Position numbers and translations under genes: made by a program. A stretch of 64,000 bases of DNA from JBFWVJ01 sp050246795 (GTDB lineage: Bacteria > Patescibacteriota > Gracilibacteria > JAUYGZ01): the NCBI GenBank assembly GCA_050246795.1, contig JBFWVJ010000007.1, positions 56,591 to 120,590 of the forward strand, read 5' to 3'. The notes beneath the pieces are model-generated. The model saw only the letters and a list, made by a program, of their open reading frames with translations. It had not been told where the DNA came from and ran no database searches. This document shows positions 22,287-31,056 of this stretch, one piece after another. The first letter of the stretch is position 1, and each line of letters starts with the position of its first letter.

Positions 22287-23774
22287 TCATTGGACTACGG
22301 TCAGCGATGAAGGTGAAGATCTCATATTTTTAATTTGTTGTATGCTTCTTTTCTTTTCATTAGAACCATTAAAACCCTTAGCACCCTTAGCACCCTTAGC
22401 ACCCTTAGCACCCTTAGCACCCTTAGATCCCTTAATATCCCCCTCCAAGACCCACTCCCTCGCGGTCGTGATCATCACGTTTACAAAATCGCCTTCGTGC
22501 ACTGAATCTTCTAAGGCGGGAAATCGGACCGTTCGGTTGGTTCTGGTCCGGCCGCTGGCAAAGCCATCTTCCACTTTTTCCACCAGGATCTCCCAGGTTT
22601 CCCCGACATACCGCTCATTATTTTCTCGAGAAGTCTGACGAACCAAGTCATTGAAGGCATGGTAGCGCTGATTTTTCACTTCCTTGGAAATATCGTCTTT
22701 CAGGAAGCGTCCGGCATAGGTCTGTTTCCGTTCGGAATACATCGAAGTGTAGGAAAGATCGAACTTCGCTTCCCGTCCGACCTTCATCGTATTTTCAAAC
22801 TGCTCTTCGGTTTCTCCGCAAAAACCGACGATCACATCGGTGGTAATGCCAGCCCGAGGCATATATTTCCGAATCATCTTCACCAATCCCAGAAAGTGAT
22901 CAGCCGTGTAATGGCGATTCATCCGTTTCAACATCTCATTATCTCCAGATTGGAGAGGCAGATGAATGTGTTCGCAAACGTTTTCCAGTCCCGCCATCAC
23001 CTGGATCAAATCTTCGGTAATATCTTTGGGATGGGGGGAAGTATAGCGGATGCGCTTCAAACCAGGCACCTTGTTCATCTCGATTAACAATCTGGTGAAG
23101 GGGTGGTGAATACCGTCATCCACATACTGTTCATCATAGACTTCATTTTTATTCCCATACGAATTCACGTTTTGCCCGAGCAACAAGACTTCTTTCACCC
23201 CATTCTTCGCCATCGCGGTTGCTTCCGCGATCAACTCGGACATGGAGCGGGATTTTTCACGTCCACGGGAGTAGGGGACGATACAGAACGTACAAAAATT
23301 ATCACAGCCCGTCATGATGGGGAGGAATCCTCGAAAACCGGTGGTTTGCTTCGCTTGCGTCTGCAAGTAGGACGGGTCGCCAAAGGTGCGTCCAATATCG
23401 TTGGGGGTTTTGTCGCGAAGTAGGTATTCAACCTGGTCCAAATCTTCCATGCGGAACACGAAATCGACTTCTCCCAATACCTTCAAAATCTGATCAGGGT
23501 CTTTGTCTTCTCGAGTGCTGGTTTTCCTCACCATGCAGCCGGAAATTCCGACTCGTAACCTCGGATTTTGTTGTTTCATCCGCTCCAGTTCTTTCATGTG
23601 TCCGATGATTTTGTCTTCAGCCTTTTGTTTGATCGAGCAGCTCAAATACAACACCAAATCGGATTCCCTCCAGTTCTCAGTGGGGATGTATCCGTTTCGT
23701 TCGCAAATGGTCGCGACACGCTGGGCATCGGCTACGTTCATCTGGCATCCATGGACTTCGATATGGTATTTCAT
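22287..23774 (-). CDS. miaB: tRNA methylthiotransferase MiaB with a (KGA)n tail
   Basis: A radical SAM enzyme that adds a methylthio group to i6A37 in tRNAs. The N-terminal UPF0004 cluster Cys lie in VHGCQMN, LSCSIKQKAED and GISGCMVRK. The radical SAM cluster is in TGCDNFCTFCIVPYSRGRE, with the following SR typical of MiaB. A TRAM domain is near the C-terminus (WEILVEKVEDGFASGRTR). The ATG at 23774 starts MKYHIEVHGCQMN; upstream codons are unrelated. The protein ends in an unusual extension of about 48 residues with repeated Lys-Gly-Ala triplets encoded by a 9-bp tandem repeat. Confidence 0.94.
   Translation of the reverse strand: MKYHIEVHGCQMNVADAQRVATICERNGYIPTENWRESDLVLYLSCSIKQKAEDKIIGHMKELERMKQQNPRLRVGISGCMVRKTSTREDKDPDQILKVLGEVDFVFRMEDLDQVEYLLRDKTPNDIGRTFGDPSYLQTQAKQTTGFRGFLPIMTGCDNFCTFCIVPYSRGREKSRSMSELIAEATAMAKNGVKEVLLLGQNVNSYGNKNEVYDEQYVDDGIHHPFTRLLIEMNKVPGLKRIRYTSPHPKDITEDLIQVMAGLENVCEHIHLPLQSGDNEMLKRMNRHYTADHFLGLVKMIRKYMPRAGITTDVIVGFCGETEEQFENTMKVGREAKFDLSYTSMYSERKQTYAGRFLKDDISKEVKNQRYHAFNDLVRQTSRENNERYVGETWEILVEKVEDGFASGRTRTNRTVRFPALEDSVHEGDFVNVMITTAREWVLEGDIKGSKGAKGAKGAKGAKGAKGFNGSNEKKRSIQQIKNMRSSPSSLTVVQ
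22366..22437. repeat. Tandem 9-bp repeat inside the 3' end of miaB
   Basis: Five perfect copies of CCCTTAGCA (22375-22419), then CCCTTAGAT and CCCTTAATA, with CCATTAAAA before them. On the coding strand each unit is a Lys-Gly-Ala (or Lys-Gly-X) triplet, so the array stays in frame. Confidence 0.92.
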
Positions 23775-23873
23775 GAGTTGAAAGTTGAGACTCGATGGAA
23801 AATTCACCACAGTAAAAGAGCCCGCATATGATACTTCAATACCGTGCATCCCTCAACCATCAACCATGAACGA

Positions 23874-24791
23874 TCAACGCATTTTCAGCCTATAGATCCC
23901 TCTCCTCACCTTCACAAAGTCGAGAATTCTCGTGTACATCCGAACAAAGAAGCGACTCCAGACTGCCCAAGCCACTACAAAAATGAGAGGAACGATGAGA
24001 AAAGTCCAACTCTGTCCAAAAACCTCCAATTTGATAAAGCTATTATAGAGAAAGTGGACCAACACAGCGACCATATAGCCTTCCAGAATCAGAACATTCC
24101 GCTTATAAGACGGTGGTTCATGCTGCCTGCTGGGCATGAGATGAAAGAAGGTTGCGCGAAGTCGTATCGCTTCTCTGGCATTTGTACGAAGATTTTTCCA
24201 AAGTTTTTCGTCTTTGCTCTCTTCTTCGATAAACGGACTGAAATACGCCTTGGCGAAGTAGAGTCCAAAAAGACCGGTGAAAAGAGTGTGGGCGAGCATG
24301 GTACCGAGCGATCGGATCGTAAATATGGCCAGAAAGTCACTGGAAAGCGAAAAGGTATCCATCGCCCTGAGGAAGTAGTACATGTTTTCAGCCAGTGCGA
24401 AGCCAATCCCTACAAAGGCCCCGTAGACGATGCCATCAACGATTTGGTTGAAGTGACGGGAGGCCCGACGAACGATGAATAAAAAGGCGATCGCCTTCAC
24501 TGCTTCTTCGATCACAGCGACGAAGATGAGAAAGGCTGCTGAAAACAGCAACGCATTTTCGATATGGTTTTGAAGGAGGGAAACCAGATTAAAATTCGGA
24601 TAATATGAAAAAAGGACCTGCAAACCAAAGACGGGAAAAGTCGAGAGAACCCCAAAAAGCAGAGCATAGAAAGTTGGTTTTTTCGGCTCAGGATCACGTT
24701 TATCCAAAGTACGATACACCGTCACCCATCCCAATGAAGGGATGGCTGCTAGGAGAAACACGAAACTGTGGCTGATAAAGGGGTCCATCAA
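23874..24791 (-). CDS. PrsW family intramembrane metalloprotease
   Basis: A 305-residue membrane protein with about seven helices. The family motifs are AVIEEAVKAIAF (the EExxK-type zinc site), GFALAENMYYFLRA and a conserved His pair in LAHTLFTGLFG and VAVLVHFLYNSF. PrsW cleaves anti-sigma factors in Bacillus and the wider family belongs to the CPBP/CAAX-protease superfamily. The target here is unknown. YRTLDKRDPEPKKP near the N-terminus is also typical. The 100-bp gap to miaB shows only low-complexity repeats. Confidence 0.87.
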   Translation of the reverse strand: MMDPFISHSFVFLLAAIPSLGWVTVYRTLDKRDPEPKKPTFYALLFGVLSTFPVFGLQVLFSYYPNFNLVSLLQNHIENALLFSAAFLIFVAVIEEAVKAIAFLFIVRRASRHFNQIVDGIVYGAFVGIGFALAENMYYFLRAMDTFSLSSDFLAIFTIRSLGTMLAHTLFTGLFGLYFAKAYFSPFIEEESKDEKLWKNLRTNAREAIRLRATFFHLMPSRQHEPPSYKRNVLILEGYMVAVLVHFLYNSFIKLEVFGQSWTFLIVPLIFVVAWAVWSRFFVRMYTRILDFVKVRRGIYRLKMR

Positions 24792-24891
24792 GCATGTAAA
24801 TCTTCATATTATATAATAAAAGTGCATAAATAGCAATAGATCGAGCACTGAAAAAGCCCTTCTTTGTCATTTCGTCGGGGAGTCGTAAGAA

Positions 24892-27336
24892 CTACTGCAA
24901 CTCCACCGGCCCAGAAGGGGCTCTTGACGGCGCTGGTTCATCTAAATCATCCGGAGGGATCTGCAGGTAATTAAACAGAAAGGTCGAAATCTTCTTAAAC
25001 AGCGGTACGGCATTGGTTTCCCCCCATGGACTTCCCAAAGGACGATCGATCTTTACCAACATCACAAATCGTGGGCGATCATAAGGGGCAAAACCGGCAA
25101 AACTCGCAATGGTGGATCCTTCTCCTTTTTCATAGAGACCGCCGGTCGCGATCTGAGAGGTCCCAGTCTTCCCTCCGATCTTATAGCCGGGGATCTGGGA
25201 GGCCTGGGAGTAGTGCCGGACAACACTGACCAGCATCGATTTGATCACCTCAGAAGATCCAGACGTAATGACCCTGCGGACGGTTTTAGCCTCATTCTTC
25301 TCGAATTCACCGTCTTCATTGATCGTACCGGCGATGATGGTCGGTTGCATCAGAAGTCCTCCATTCACGATCGAAGAAAAGGCGGTTACCATTTGGATGG
25401 GAGTCGCCGCAATTCCCTGACCGAAGGCTTTGGTAATCATTTCACTTTCTGAGACCCAGTTTCGATAGTGGGTGAGTTTCCCAGAATGCTCTTCTGGCAG
25501 TTCGATAAAGGTCTTTTCACCAAAACCAAAGTTCTTCAAATAATCATACAAGAGGCTTGGCCCGAGCTTCTTGGAAACATGCGCCATCCCGGTATTCAGC
25601 GATTTTTCCAGGATCTGTGTCATCGTCACGGCGCCATAATAATTGTTGGTGGAGTTCTTAATGGTGTAGTCACAGACTTCCCGACGGCTGTCTCCAGATC
25701 CCACGAAGTGACAGTCGACTTTGAGCGGCGCTGTGTCATGAAAGATGTCGGATGGTCTGACCTCTTTCGAATCAATCGCAGAGGCCATCACAATCGCTTT
25801 AAAGACCGATCCCGGTTCATAAATATCCGACACCGTCGAGTTTCGGTAGACCTTGATGCCTTCCTTATTCTTGTACCTCAAGTACTTGTCTTCCCCCTGT
25901 TTAAAAATCTCGATCTTATACCCCGGATTGAGGTAGAGAAAAGAGCGGGTCTCTTCTTCAGTTTGAATGACCTCCAGGTTCTCGATTTGGGCTTGGGTGA
26001 GTTCAATAGGCTCTTTTTCATACACTCCTCCCGGTTCATTGGGATTAAATCCTGGGTACGTCGCCATGGCCAAAATGGCACCAGTGTAAGGATCTTGGAC
26101 AATCACCTCTCCGGAACGGGCTCGAGAAGCTTTGACCTGTTCTTCAAGCAGTTCTTCGACTTTGTTTTGAATGACCTGATCAATGGTCAAGACCACATCT
26201 TTTCCGTTGATGGCCTGCTCGATGGAGCTCGTTCTCGCCGTCAGGGTCCGACCCTTCAAATCCACCTCCCCGCGGATATGGCCGGTCGTACCCGCGAGCA
26301 CATCGTTCATGCTTTTTTCCACTCCATAAATCGGGTTAAAGGCATTGTCCAAAAACCCAATGACTTGAGGAGCAAATGGATGATCTTCCTGTTCGGCATA
26401 GTTCCTCCAGTGCTCTTCATAAAATCCAAGTCCCGTGATATTCAAATCCCGAATCTTCTTCGCCGTTTCGAAATCAATCCGGTTCATGATTTTCACATAG
26501 CGGTTCGGTCGGGGAGAGAGGAGGTATTCCAAATCGACCGCCGGGATTTCCAGGAAGGGTTCCAGCAGTTTTGCTGTACCAGGAATATCCACCACTTGTT
26601 GAGGGTTGGCCCAGGCCGTGGTATTTCCCGTGCCGATGCCCGTCAGATTCAAGTCCTGGATTTTTTTGATCGTCTCAGTCCCTAGGTTCAGCTTGAGGGT
26701 CACAAAGTCTCGTTGTGTCTTGGAAAGGGAAGAGGTCAAGTCGCCGATATATTCCCGAAGCAAGTCTTCCTGTGACCGGATAGGGGTTTCAGGAATCTTA
26801 AACTCGGGATTCAGGAGCTGCTGCCTCTTGTATTCCTCCTGCTCTTCATAGCGTTTTTGAGCAAAGAAAGCATTGTCGATGGCCTGGTTGATACAAAAGG
26901 CATCTCCATCACAAGAAGTGGAACGTTCCAGGACCATTTGAAATAACAGCGGTCCTAGCAACTGAGCTACTTCAGCGGGCCCGGGCGTATGCATTTTGGC
27001 TGCCCGTTCAGGATTGGTGCTCATAGTTTTTTCTTTTTCTTTGATCCGTTCCTGCAGGAGATACGGGTCGGCAAAAAGCAACTCAAGCGAAACGTTATTT
27101 GCCAATTCAAAGAAGCCATTCTTGCCGTCTTGGAGCAGGATTCGTCCTCTTCGAGCCGAAATGACCTTGTCCTTCATCCTCTGCTCAGCGTAGCTGCTGT
27201 ATTCTTCATAGCTCAGCACCTGCAGCTGAAACAAACGAGCAACAATAATGACAAAAAAGAACAGGATGAAGTATTTCAGAATCGAAATCCGGTCAACGTA
27301 CCAGCGCCGTTGGGTGTGAAGAGACCGACGAACCAT
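24892..27336 (-). CDS. Class B penicillin-binding protein (FtsI/MrdA type)
   Basis: A membrane-anchored D,D-transpeptidase that cross-links peptidoglycan. One N-terminal helix (ISILKYFILFFFVIIVARLF) is followed by the dimerisation domain starting SARRGRILLQDG. The transpeptidase motifs are GSVFK with the active Ser near residue 509, SLN near 581 and GGKTGTSQ near 723. At 814 residues it is longer than usual; extra sequence between about 90 and 330 includes a charged region (AQKRYEEQEEYKRQQ) and two repeated blocks with IKKIQDLNLTGIG and AKKIRDLNITGLG. No PASTA domain. It cannot be assigned to division or elongation. Confidence 0.92.
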   Translation of the reverse strand: MVRRSLHTQRRWYVDRISILKYFILFFFVIIVARLFQLQVLSYEEYSSYAEQRMKDKVISARRGRILLQDGKNGFFELANNVSLELLFADPYLLQERIKEKEKTMSTNPERAAKMHTPGPAEVAQLLGPLLFQMVLERSTSCDGDAFCINQAIDNAFFAQKRYEEQEEYKRQQLLNPEFKIPETPIRSQEDLLREYIGDLTSSLSKTQRDFVTLKLNLGTETIKKIQDLNLTGIGTGNTTAWANPQQVVDIPGTAKLLEPFLEIPAVDLEYLLSPRPNRYVKIMNRIDFETAKKIRDLNITGLGFYEEHWRNYAEQEDHPFAPQVIGFLDNAFNPIYGVEKSMNDVLAGTTGHIRGEVDLKGRTLTARTSSIEQAINGKDVVLTIDQVIQNKVEELLEEQVKASRARSGEVIVQDPYTGAILAMATYPGFNPNEPGGVYEKEPIELTQAQIENLEVIQTEEETRSFLYLNPGYKIEIFKQGEDKYLRYKNKEGIKVYRNSTVSDIYEPGSVFKAIVMASAIDSKEVRPSDIFHDTAPLKVDCHFVGSGDSRREVCDYTIKNSTNNYYGAVTMTQILEKSLNTGMAHVSKKLGPSLLYDYLKNFGFGEKTFIELPEEHSGKLTHYRNWVSESEMITKAFGQGIAATPIQMVTAFSSIVNGGLLMQPTIIAGTINEDGEFEKNEAKTVRRVITSGSSEVIKSMLVSVVRHYSQASQIPGYKIGGKTGTSQIATGGLYEKGEGSTIASFAGFAPYDRPRFVMLVKIDRPLGSPWGETNAVPLFKKISTFLFNYLQIPPDDLDEPAPSRAPSGPVELQ

Positions 27337-27396
27337 ACAAGGGTGATGAGCGTTCTTAGTAAATCATAGAATGAGAGTCGAGTGAAAGTTCACTCA

Positions 27397-27506
27397 AAAT
27401 TTTCAATTTTCAATTCCCAATTTTCAATGAATGATCAATACTAAGAAGCCAAACAGCTCATGTTCATCGTTCATCGTTCATTGTTTATTGTTTATTGTTT
27501 ATCCCC
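27397..27506. repeat. Low-complexity leader with 7-bp repeats
   Basis: Two kinds of repeat precede the exonuclease gene: ATTTTCAATT-type direct repeats (27397-27430) and a 7-bp array GTTCATC, GTTCATC, GTTCATT, GTTTATT, GTTTATT, GTTTATC (about 27462-27503), then CCC-ATG. Similar TTCAATTTTCAAT blocks occur at 34411 and 40867. Confidence 0.7.
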
Positions 27507-29726
27507 ATGAATTTCTCCTCCTACGTCTGCCTCGACCTCGAAACGACCGGTCTCGAACCGCAGATCTGTGATGTCATCGAGATCGCCATGATCAAGGTGC
27601 GGGACGGGAAGATCGTCGAACGCATGGAAACTTTTGTGTACACGCCATTGGAAATTTCCGAGCATGTCAGCTATTTGACGGGTATTACCGCCAAAGATAT
27701 TGAGAAAGCCCCCGATTTCATCCAGCTCATCCCTCAAATCGAAGCTTTCATCGGCGAAGACCCCTTAGTCGGCCACAACATCTGGTTCGACTGGAACTTC
27801 CTGATCCAAAAAGGGGTGAAAATTCAAAAAAACCAGCTCTGGGATACCTATACCATGTCGAATATCCTCTACCCAGAACTCCCATCACATAGTTTAGAAA
27901 CCAACACCAAGTACTTCGGGATAGGCCATGAAGACAGCCATCGCGCCATGGCGGATGTCATCGCTTCACACGAGCTGTGGCAGATCCTGCTCAACACCTT
28001 CCCCGCACTCTCTCCTGACCAGCGACAGCAGTTGCAAAAACTCAAACAGATCTCGTCCTGGCCCTTGCTCGACTTCTTCATGCAGGAAAGACCTGCGCAG
28101 AAGCTCGATCTCGATCTGCAAGCAACGTCAACCTTCGCTATCAGCCACCTCGAACCTCTCGAGGTCTCCGACCGGTCTGAACCGCTCTTCATTCACGCCC
28201 AGGGCTACGATCCCGTCAACACCGCTCTTCGCCTTCAGACCAACAAAAAAACGCTGTACTTGGCTGGCTACGAGCACACTCTGCAAAAGCTTCACCAAGC
28301 GTTTCCCAACGCCGTTCAACTCCTCTCACCGTATTCTTACCTTTCCGACGAAAAAATCCAGCAGCTCTGGCAAAAAGAAGCGCTTACGGATGGTGAGTCA
28401 AGCTTGCTGTTGAAAACCATTCTCCATCCGCATGCCAAAACCAAAGAAGAGTTCGTCCTGACCCATCCGGAACGGGGGATTTGGCGGGAGGTGAACATTG
28501 CTGAACAAGAAATCGAAACAGGGGAAAATAATTACACCAAAGCCTATCAGCAATCCTTAGCATCCCAGCAAGTGATCGCTAGCCAATTTCACGTCCTCTC
28601 TGACTTGGAATACCTCAAGCATTTTGATCAGGTGGTCTTGCTGGAGCCCCATCTCTTTGAAGACAACGCCACGGGCAAGTTCGGAAAAGCGCTCTACTTG
28701 GATCAATGGTTGCAGCAATCTTCAGACGAAGCTTGGACAAAGGCTGGAGAATTTCTGTTCGCCCAAGCCAATCAACTCGGCAGCAAGCTGGTGCCGGCTT
28801 CCCAATATCCCGAGCACGTGATCCTCACCGATATGATCACCTCCAGCAATGAATTTATCCGCTTGCGAAGCAGTATTCAGCAGCTCTCCGAGCTCCCAAC
28901 TCCGAACCCCGAACTGATCTCCTATCTCAAGTACTACCAAGTCTTCTTCCACAGCAACGACCCCTCCTGGGTGCGCTGGTTTACGGTCGACCCGAGAAGG
29001 GGAGTGAGTCTGAATGTCGCTCCACTCTCAGTCCGAACCCTGCTGAAAAAGCACTTTTTCGATCAGTCAACGGTGATCACCATCAGCGATACGGCCTCAC
29101 AATTCTCCTGCTTTCCCGATATGGAGCGCTGGGAATTCTCCAAAGAGCATCCCTTCAAAGTTGAACTTCCACCCCTGGAATCCATCAAGGGGACCAAAAA
29201 AGAAGGCGACCATCCTGCCCTCATCAGCTATCTGGCTCAGGAACTGCAGAAGATGAAGGGCAAAACGGGGGTCATCTTCTCTTCCAAATCCGTCCTCAAG
29301 CGCTACTTCTTCGATCTCGTCAAAGTGCTGCCGGAAGAAATGCTCCTGCTCGGAGAAGACATCAGCGGAGGCACCGGCAAGCTGCAGGACCGCTATACCA
29401 GCGGAAATCAAGACCACAAGGTGCTCTTTTTGACCTATCGAAACCTGCGTGTTTTCCCAGCTGAGGTGATGGACTTCGATCACATCATTCTTCAGAGCCT
29501 GCCATTCGATCCTCCTGGATATCCCGTCAACCAAGCCAGAGCTGACCAATACGAAAATGCCTTTATGGACTTCGTGGTGCCAAAAACGCAGCAAAATCTG
29601 CTCGAAATCGTAACAAACTTCACGAAGCGAGAGGGGGACAAGATCCTCTCAGTGCTCGACAGAAGGGTGCAAGAACAGAAATATGCTGAAGAGATGTTGA
29701 GGATTTTCTCCAATGAACCCACATAG
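27507..29726 (+). CDS. DEDDh exonuclease fused to a degenerate DinG-like helicase region
   Basis: The first 175 residues form a DnaQ-like 3'-5' exonuclease with all motifs: CLDLETTGLEP (Exo I), GHNIWFDWNFL (Exo II) and HRAMADVIAS (Exo III). The remaining 560 residues keep the order of DinG/XPD-type helicases, ending with IILQSLPFDPPGYPVNQARA and a DKILSVLDRRV segment like the DinG end. The ATPase motifs are gone: no GxGKT is present, and the DEAH position appears as LLEPHLFED (near 385). It resembles DnaQ-DinG fusions such as YoaA/DinG of Firmicutes but is probably not an active helicase. The ATG at 27507 is chosen over an upstream codon at 27495 because it begins the domain. Confidence 0.8.
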   Translation: MNFSSYVCLDLETTGLEPQICDVIEIAMIKVRDGKIVERMETFVYTPLEISEHVSYLTGITAKDIEKAPDFIQLIPQIEAFIGEDPLVGHNIWFDWNFLIQKGVKIQKNQLWDTYTMSNILYPELPSHSLETNTKYFGIGHEDSHRAMADVIASHELWQILLNTFPALSPDQRQQLQKLKQISSWPLLDFFMQERPAQKLDLDLQATSTFAISHLEPLEVSDRSEPLFIHAQGYDPVNTALRLQTNKKTLYLAGYEHTLQKLHQAFPNAVQLLSPYSYLSDEKIQQLWQKEALTDGESSLLLKTILHPHAKTKEEFVLTHPERGIWREVNIAEQEIETGENNYTKAYQQSLASQQVIASQFHVLSDLEYLKHFDQVVLLEPHLFEDNATGKFGKALYLDQWLQQSSDEAWTKAGEFLFAQANQLGSKLVPASQYPEHVILTDMITSSNEFIRLRSSIQQLSELPTPNPELISYLKYYQVFFHSNDPSWVRWFTVDPRRGVSLNVAPLSVRTLLKKHFFDQSTVITISDTASQFSCFPDMERWEFSKEHPFKVELPPLESIKGTKKEGDHPALISYLAQELQKMKGKTGVIFSSKSVLKRYFFDLVKVLPEEMLLLGEDISGGTGKLQDRYTSGNQDHKVLFLTYRNLRVFPAEVMDFDHIILQSLPFDPPGYPVNQARADQYENAFMDFVVPKTQQNLLEIVTNFTKREGDKILSVLDRRVQEQKYAEEMLRIFSNEPT

Positions 29727-29770
29727 AAAGCGAGGGTGATCAACCCCGCCTTCTGTGAAGCATATCAAAA

Positions 29771-29797
29771 AAAGGCGAGGATCGAATCCTCGCCTTT
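29771..29797 (-). terminator. Intrinsic terminator after ftsZ
   Basis: AAAGGCGAGGAT, a 3-nt loop and ATCCTCGCCTTT form a 12-bp stem; on the minus strand it continues into seven T residues. The stem core GCGAGGAT is shared with repeats near 39.1 kb and 55.4 kb. Confidence 0.88.
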
Positions 29798-29806
29798 AAA
29801 TGTTCA

Positions 29807-31018
29807 TTATTTCACCTTCTTGCGGATGAAAGCTGGTATTTCGAGTTCCTCTTCCTTCGTCATCGGCCGGGTCGGCTGAGGTTTTTTACTGGCGGGATTT
29901 GATAGGGCTTCTTTGATGCCAACCGGTTTTCGGGTGATATTCCCCATGCCAAAGCTCATACGGCTTGCCTGTTGGTTTTCCAAATGCTTGAGCTGGGCTT
30001 CTTCATCAAATCCAGTGGCAATCACCGTCACCTTGATTTCTCCCGTATACGCATCGTTCACGACCGCTCCGAAGATCACATGAGCCTCGTCAGAAGTGTA
30101 TTCCGTCACCACTCGGGCCGCTTCATCGATCTCAAACATACTGAGGTCGTTGCCTCCGGTGATGTTCAAGATAATGCCCTTAGCGCCTTCGATGGAAAGC
30201 TCCAGCAATGGTGAATCAATCGCCGCTCGCGCCGCTTCGACCGCTCGGTTTTCCCCGGCTCCAAAACCAATTCCCATCAACGCGGAACCGGCATTTTGCA
30301 TGATGGTCTTCACATCGGCAAAGTCGACGTTGATCATTCCACCCACGGTAATGAGGTCGGAAATACCCTGGATACCTTGTCGGAGCACATCATCGACGAT
30401 GGTGAAAGCATCAATCAGAGGGGTTTTCTTATCAATAATGTTCAAAATCTTGTCATTTGGGATCACGATCAGGGTATCCACTCGTTCTTTCAGCGTCTGC
30501 AGAGCCAATTCTGCATGCTTCATGCGTTGAGTCCCTTCAAATGAGAAAGGCTTCGTCACCACGGCGACCGTCAAAGCCCCGAGCTCCTTCGCGATTTCAG
30601 CGATCATCGGAGCCGCTCCCGAACCAGTCCCTCCACCCATTCCAGCCGTAACGAAAACCATGTCTGCGCCTTCCAGGGCAGCTCGGATTTCTTCAGATGA
30701 TTCTTCAGCGGATTTTTTCCCCACTTCTGGGTTGGAGCCAGCTCCAAGACCCTTGGTAGTGGCCTTTCCGATGTTGATTTTGTGGGGTGCGTTGTTGTAA
30801 TACAACGCTTGGGCATCAGTATTTACAGCAATGAAATCCACATTGGTCAGTTCACTTCCCACCATGCGGTTCACCGCATTTCCACCTCCGCCTCCTACTC
30901 CTACCACCTTGATCTTTGCCATCGGTGAAATATCTGGAATAGCGTCAGCCCGAACCGATGATGGCCGGGGGGTCATGCTCTTCTTGCCGGAGAAAAGTTT
31001 TCGGAGTTCATCTGCCAT
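29807..31018 (-). CDS. ftsZ: Cell division protein FtsZ
   Basis: The tubulin-like GTPase that forms the division ring. GGGGGNAVNRMV near residue 40 and the tubulin signature GMGGGTGSGAAP near 125 are intact; NKIGKATTKGLGAG-type loop residues also match (HKINIGKATTKGLGAG). The C-terminal tail ends EEELEIPAFIRKKVK, a good match to the conserved peptide that binds FtsA (DIPxFxR). It follows ftsA by 38 bp on the same strand and is closed by a strong terminator. Confidence 0.97.
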   Translation of the reverse strand: MADELRKLFSGKKSMTPRPSSVRADAIPDISPMAKIKVVGVGGGGGNAVNRMVGSELTNVDFIAVNTDAQALYYNNAPHKINIGKATTKGLGAGSNPEVGKKSAEESSEEIRAALEGADMVFVTAGMGGGTGSGAAPMIAEIAKELGALTVAVVTKPFSFEGTQRMKHAELALQTLKERVDTLIVIPNDKILNIIDKKTPLIDAFTIVDDVLRQGIQGISDLITVGGMINVDFADVKTIMQNAGSALMGIGFGAGENRAVEAARAAIDSPLLELSIEGAKGIILNITGGNDLSMFEIDEAARVVTEYTSDEAHVIFGAVVNDAYTGEIKVTVIATGFDEEAQLKHLENQQASRMSFGMGNITRKPVGIKEALSNPASKKPQPTRPMTKEEELEIPAFIRKKVK

Positions 31019-31056
31019 AAAAGAAAATAAAAAGGTAAAAAGTGAAAGAGGTAAAA

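Noticed and set aside
22366..22437. CRISPR-like array
   Set aside because: The 9-bp units are contiguous without spacers and lie in frame within miaB; no cas genes are near.
23844..24482. A 212-codon plus-strand ORF opposite prsW
   Set aside because: It is antisense to a well-supported membrane protease gene and has no recognisable features.
27495..29726. Active DinG-type helicase fused to DnaQ
   Set aside because: No Walker A motif is present and the DEAH position reads LEPH, so it is described as a degenerate helicase region.
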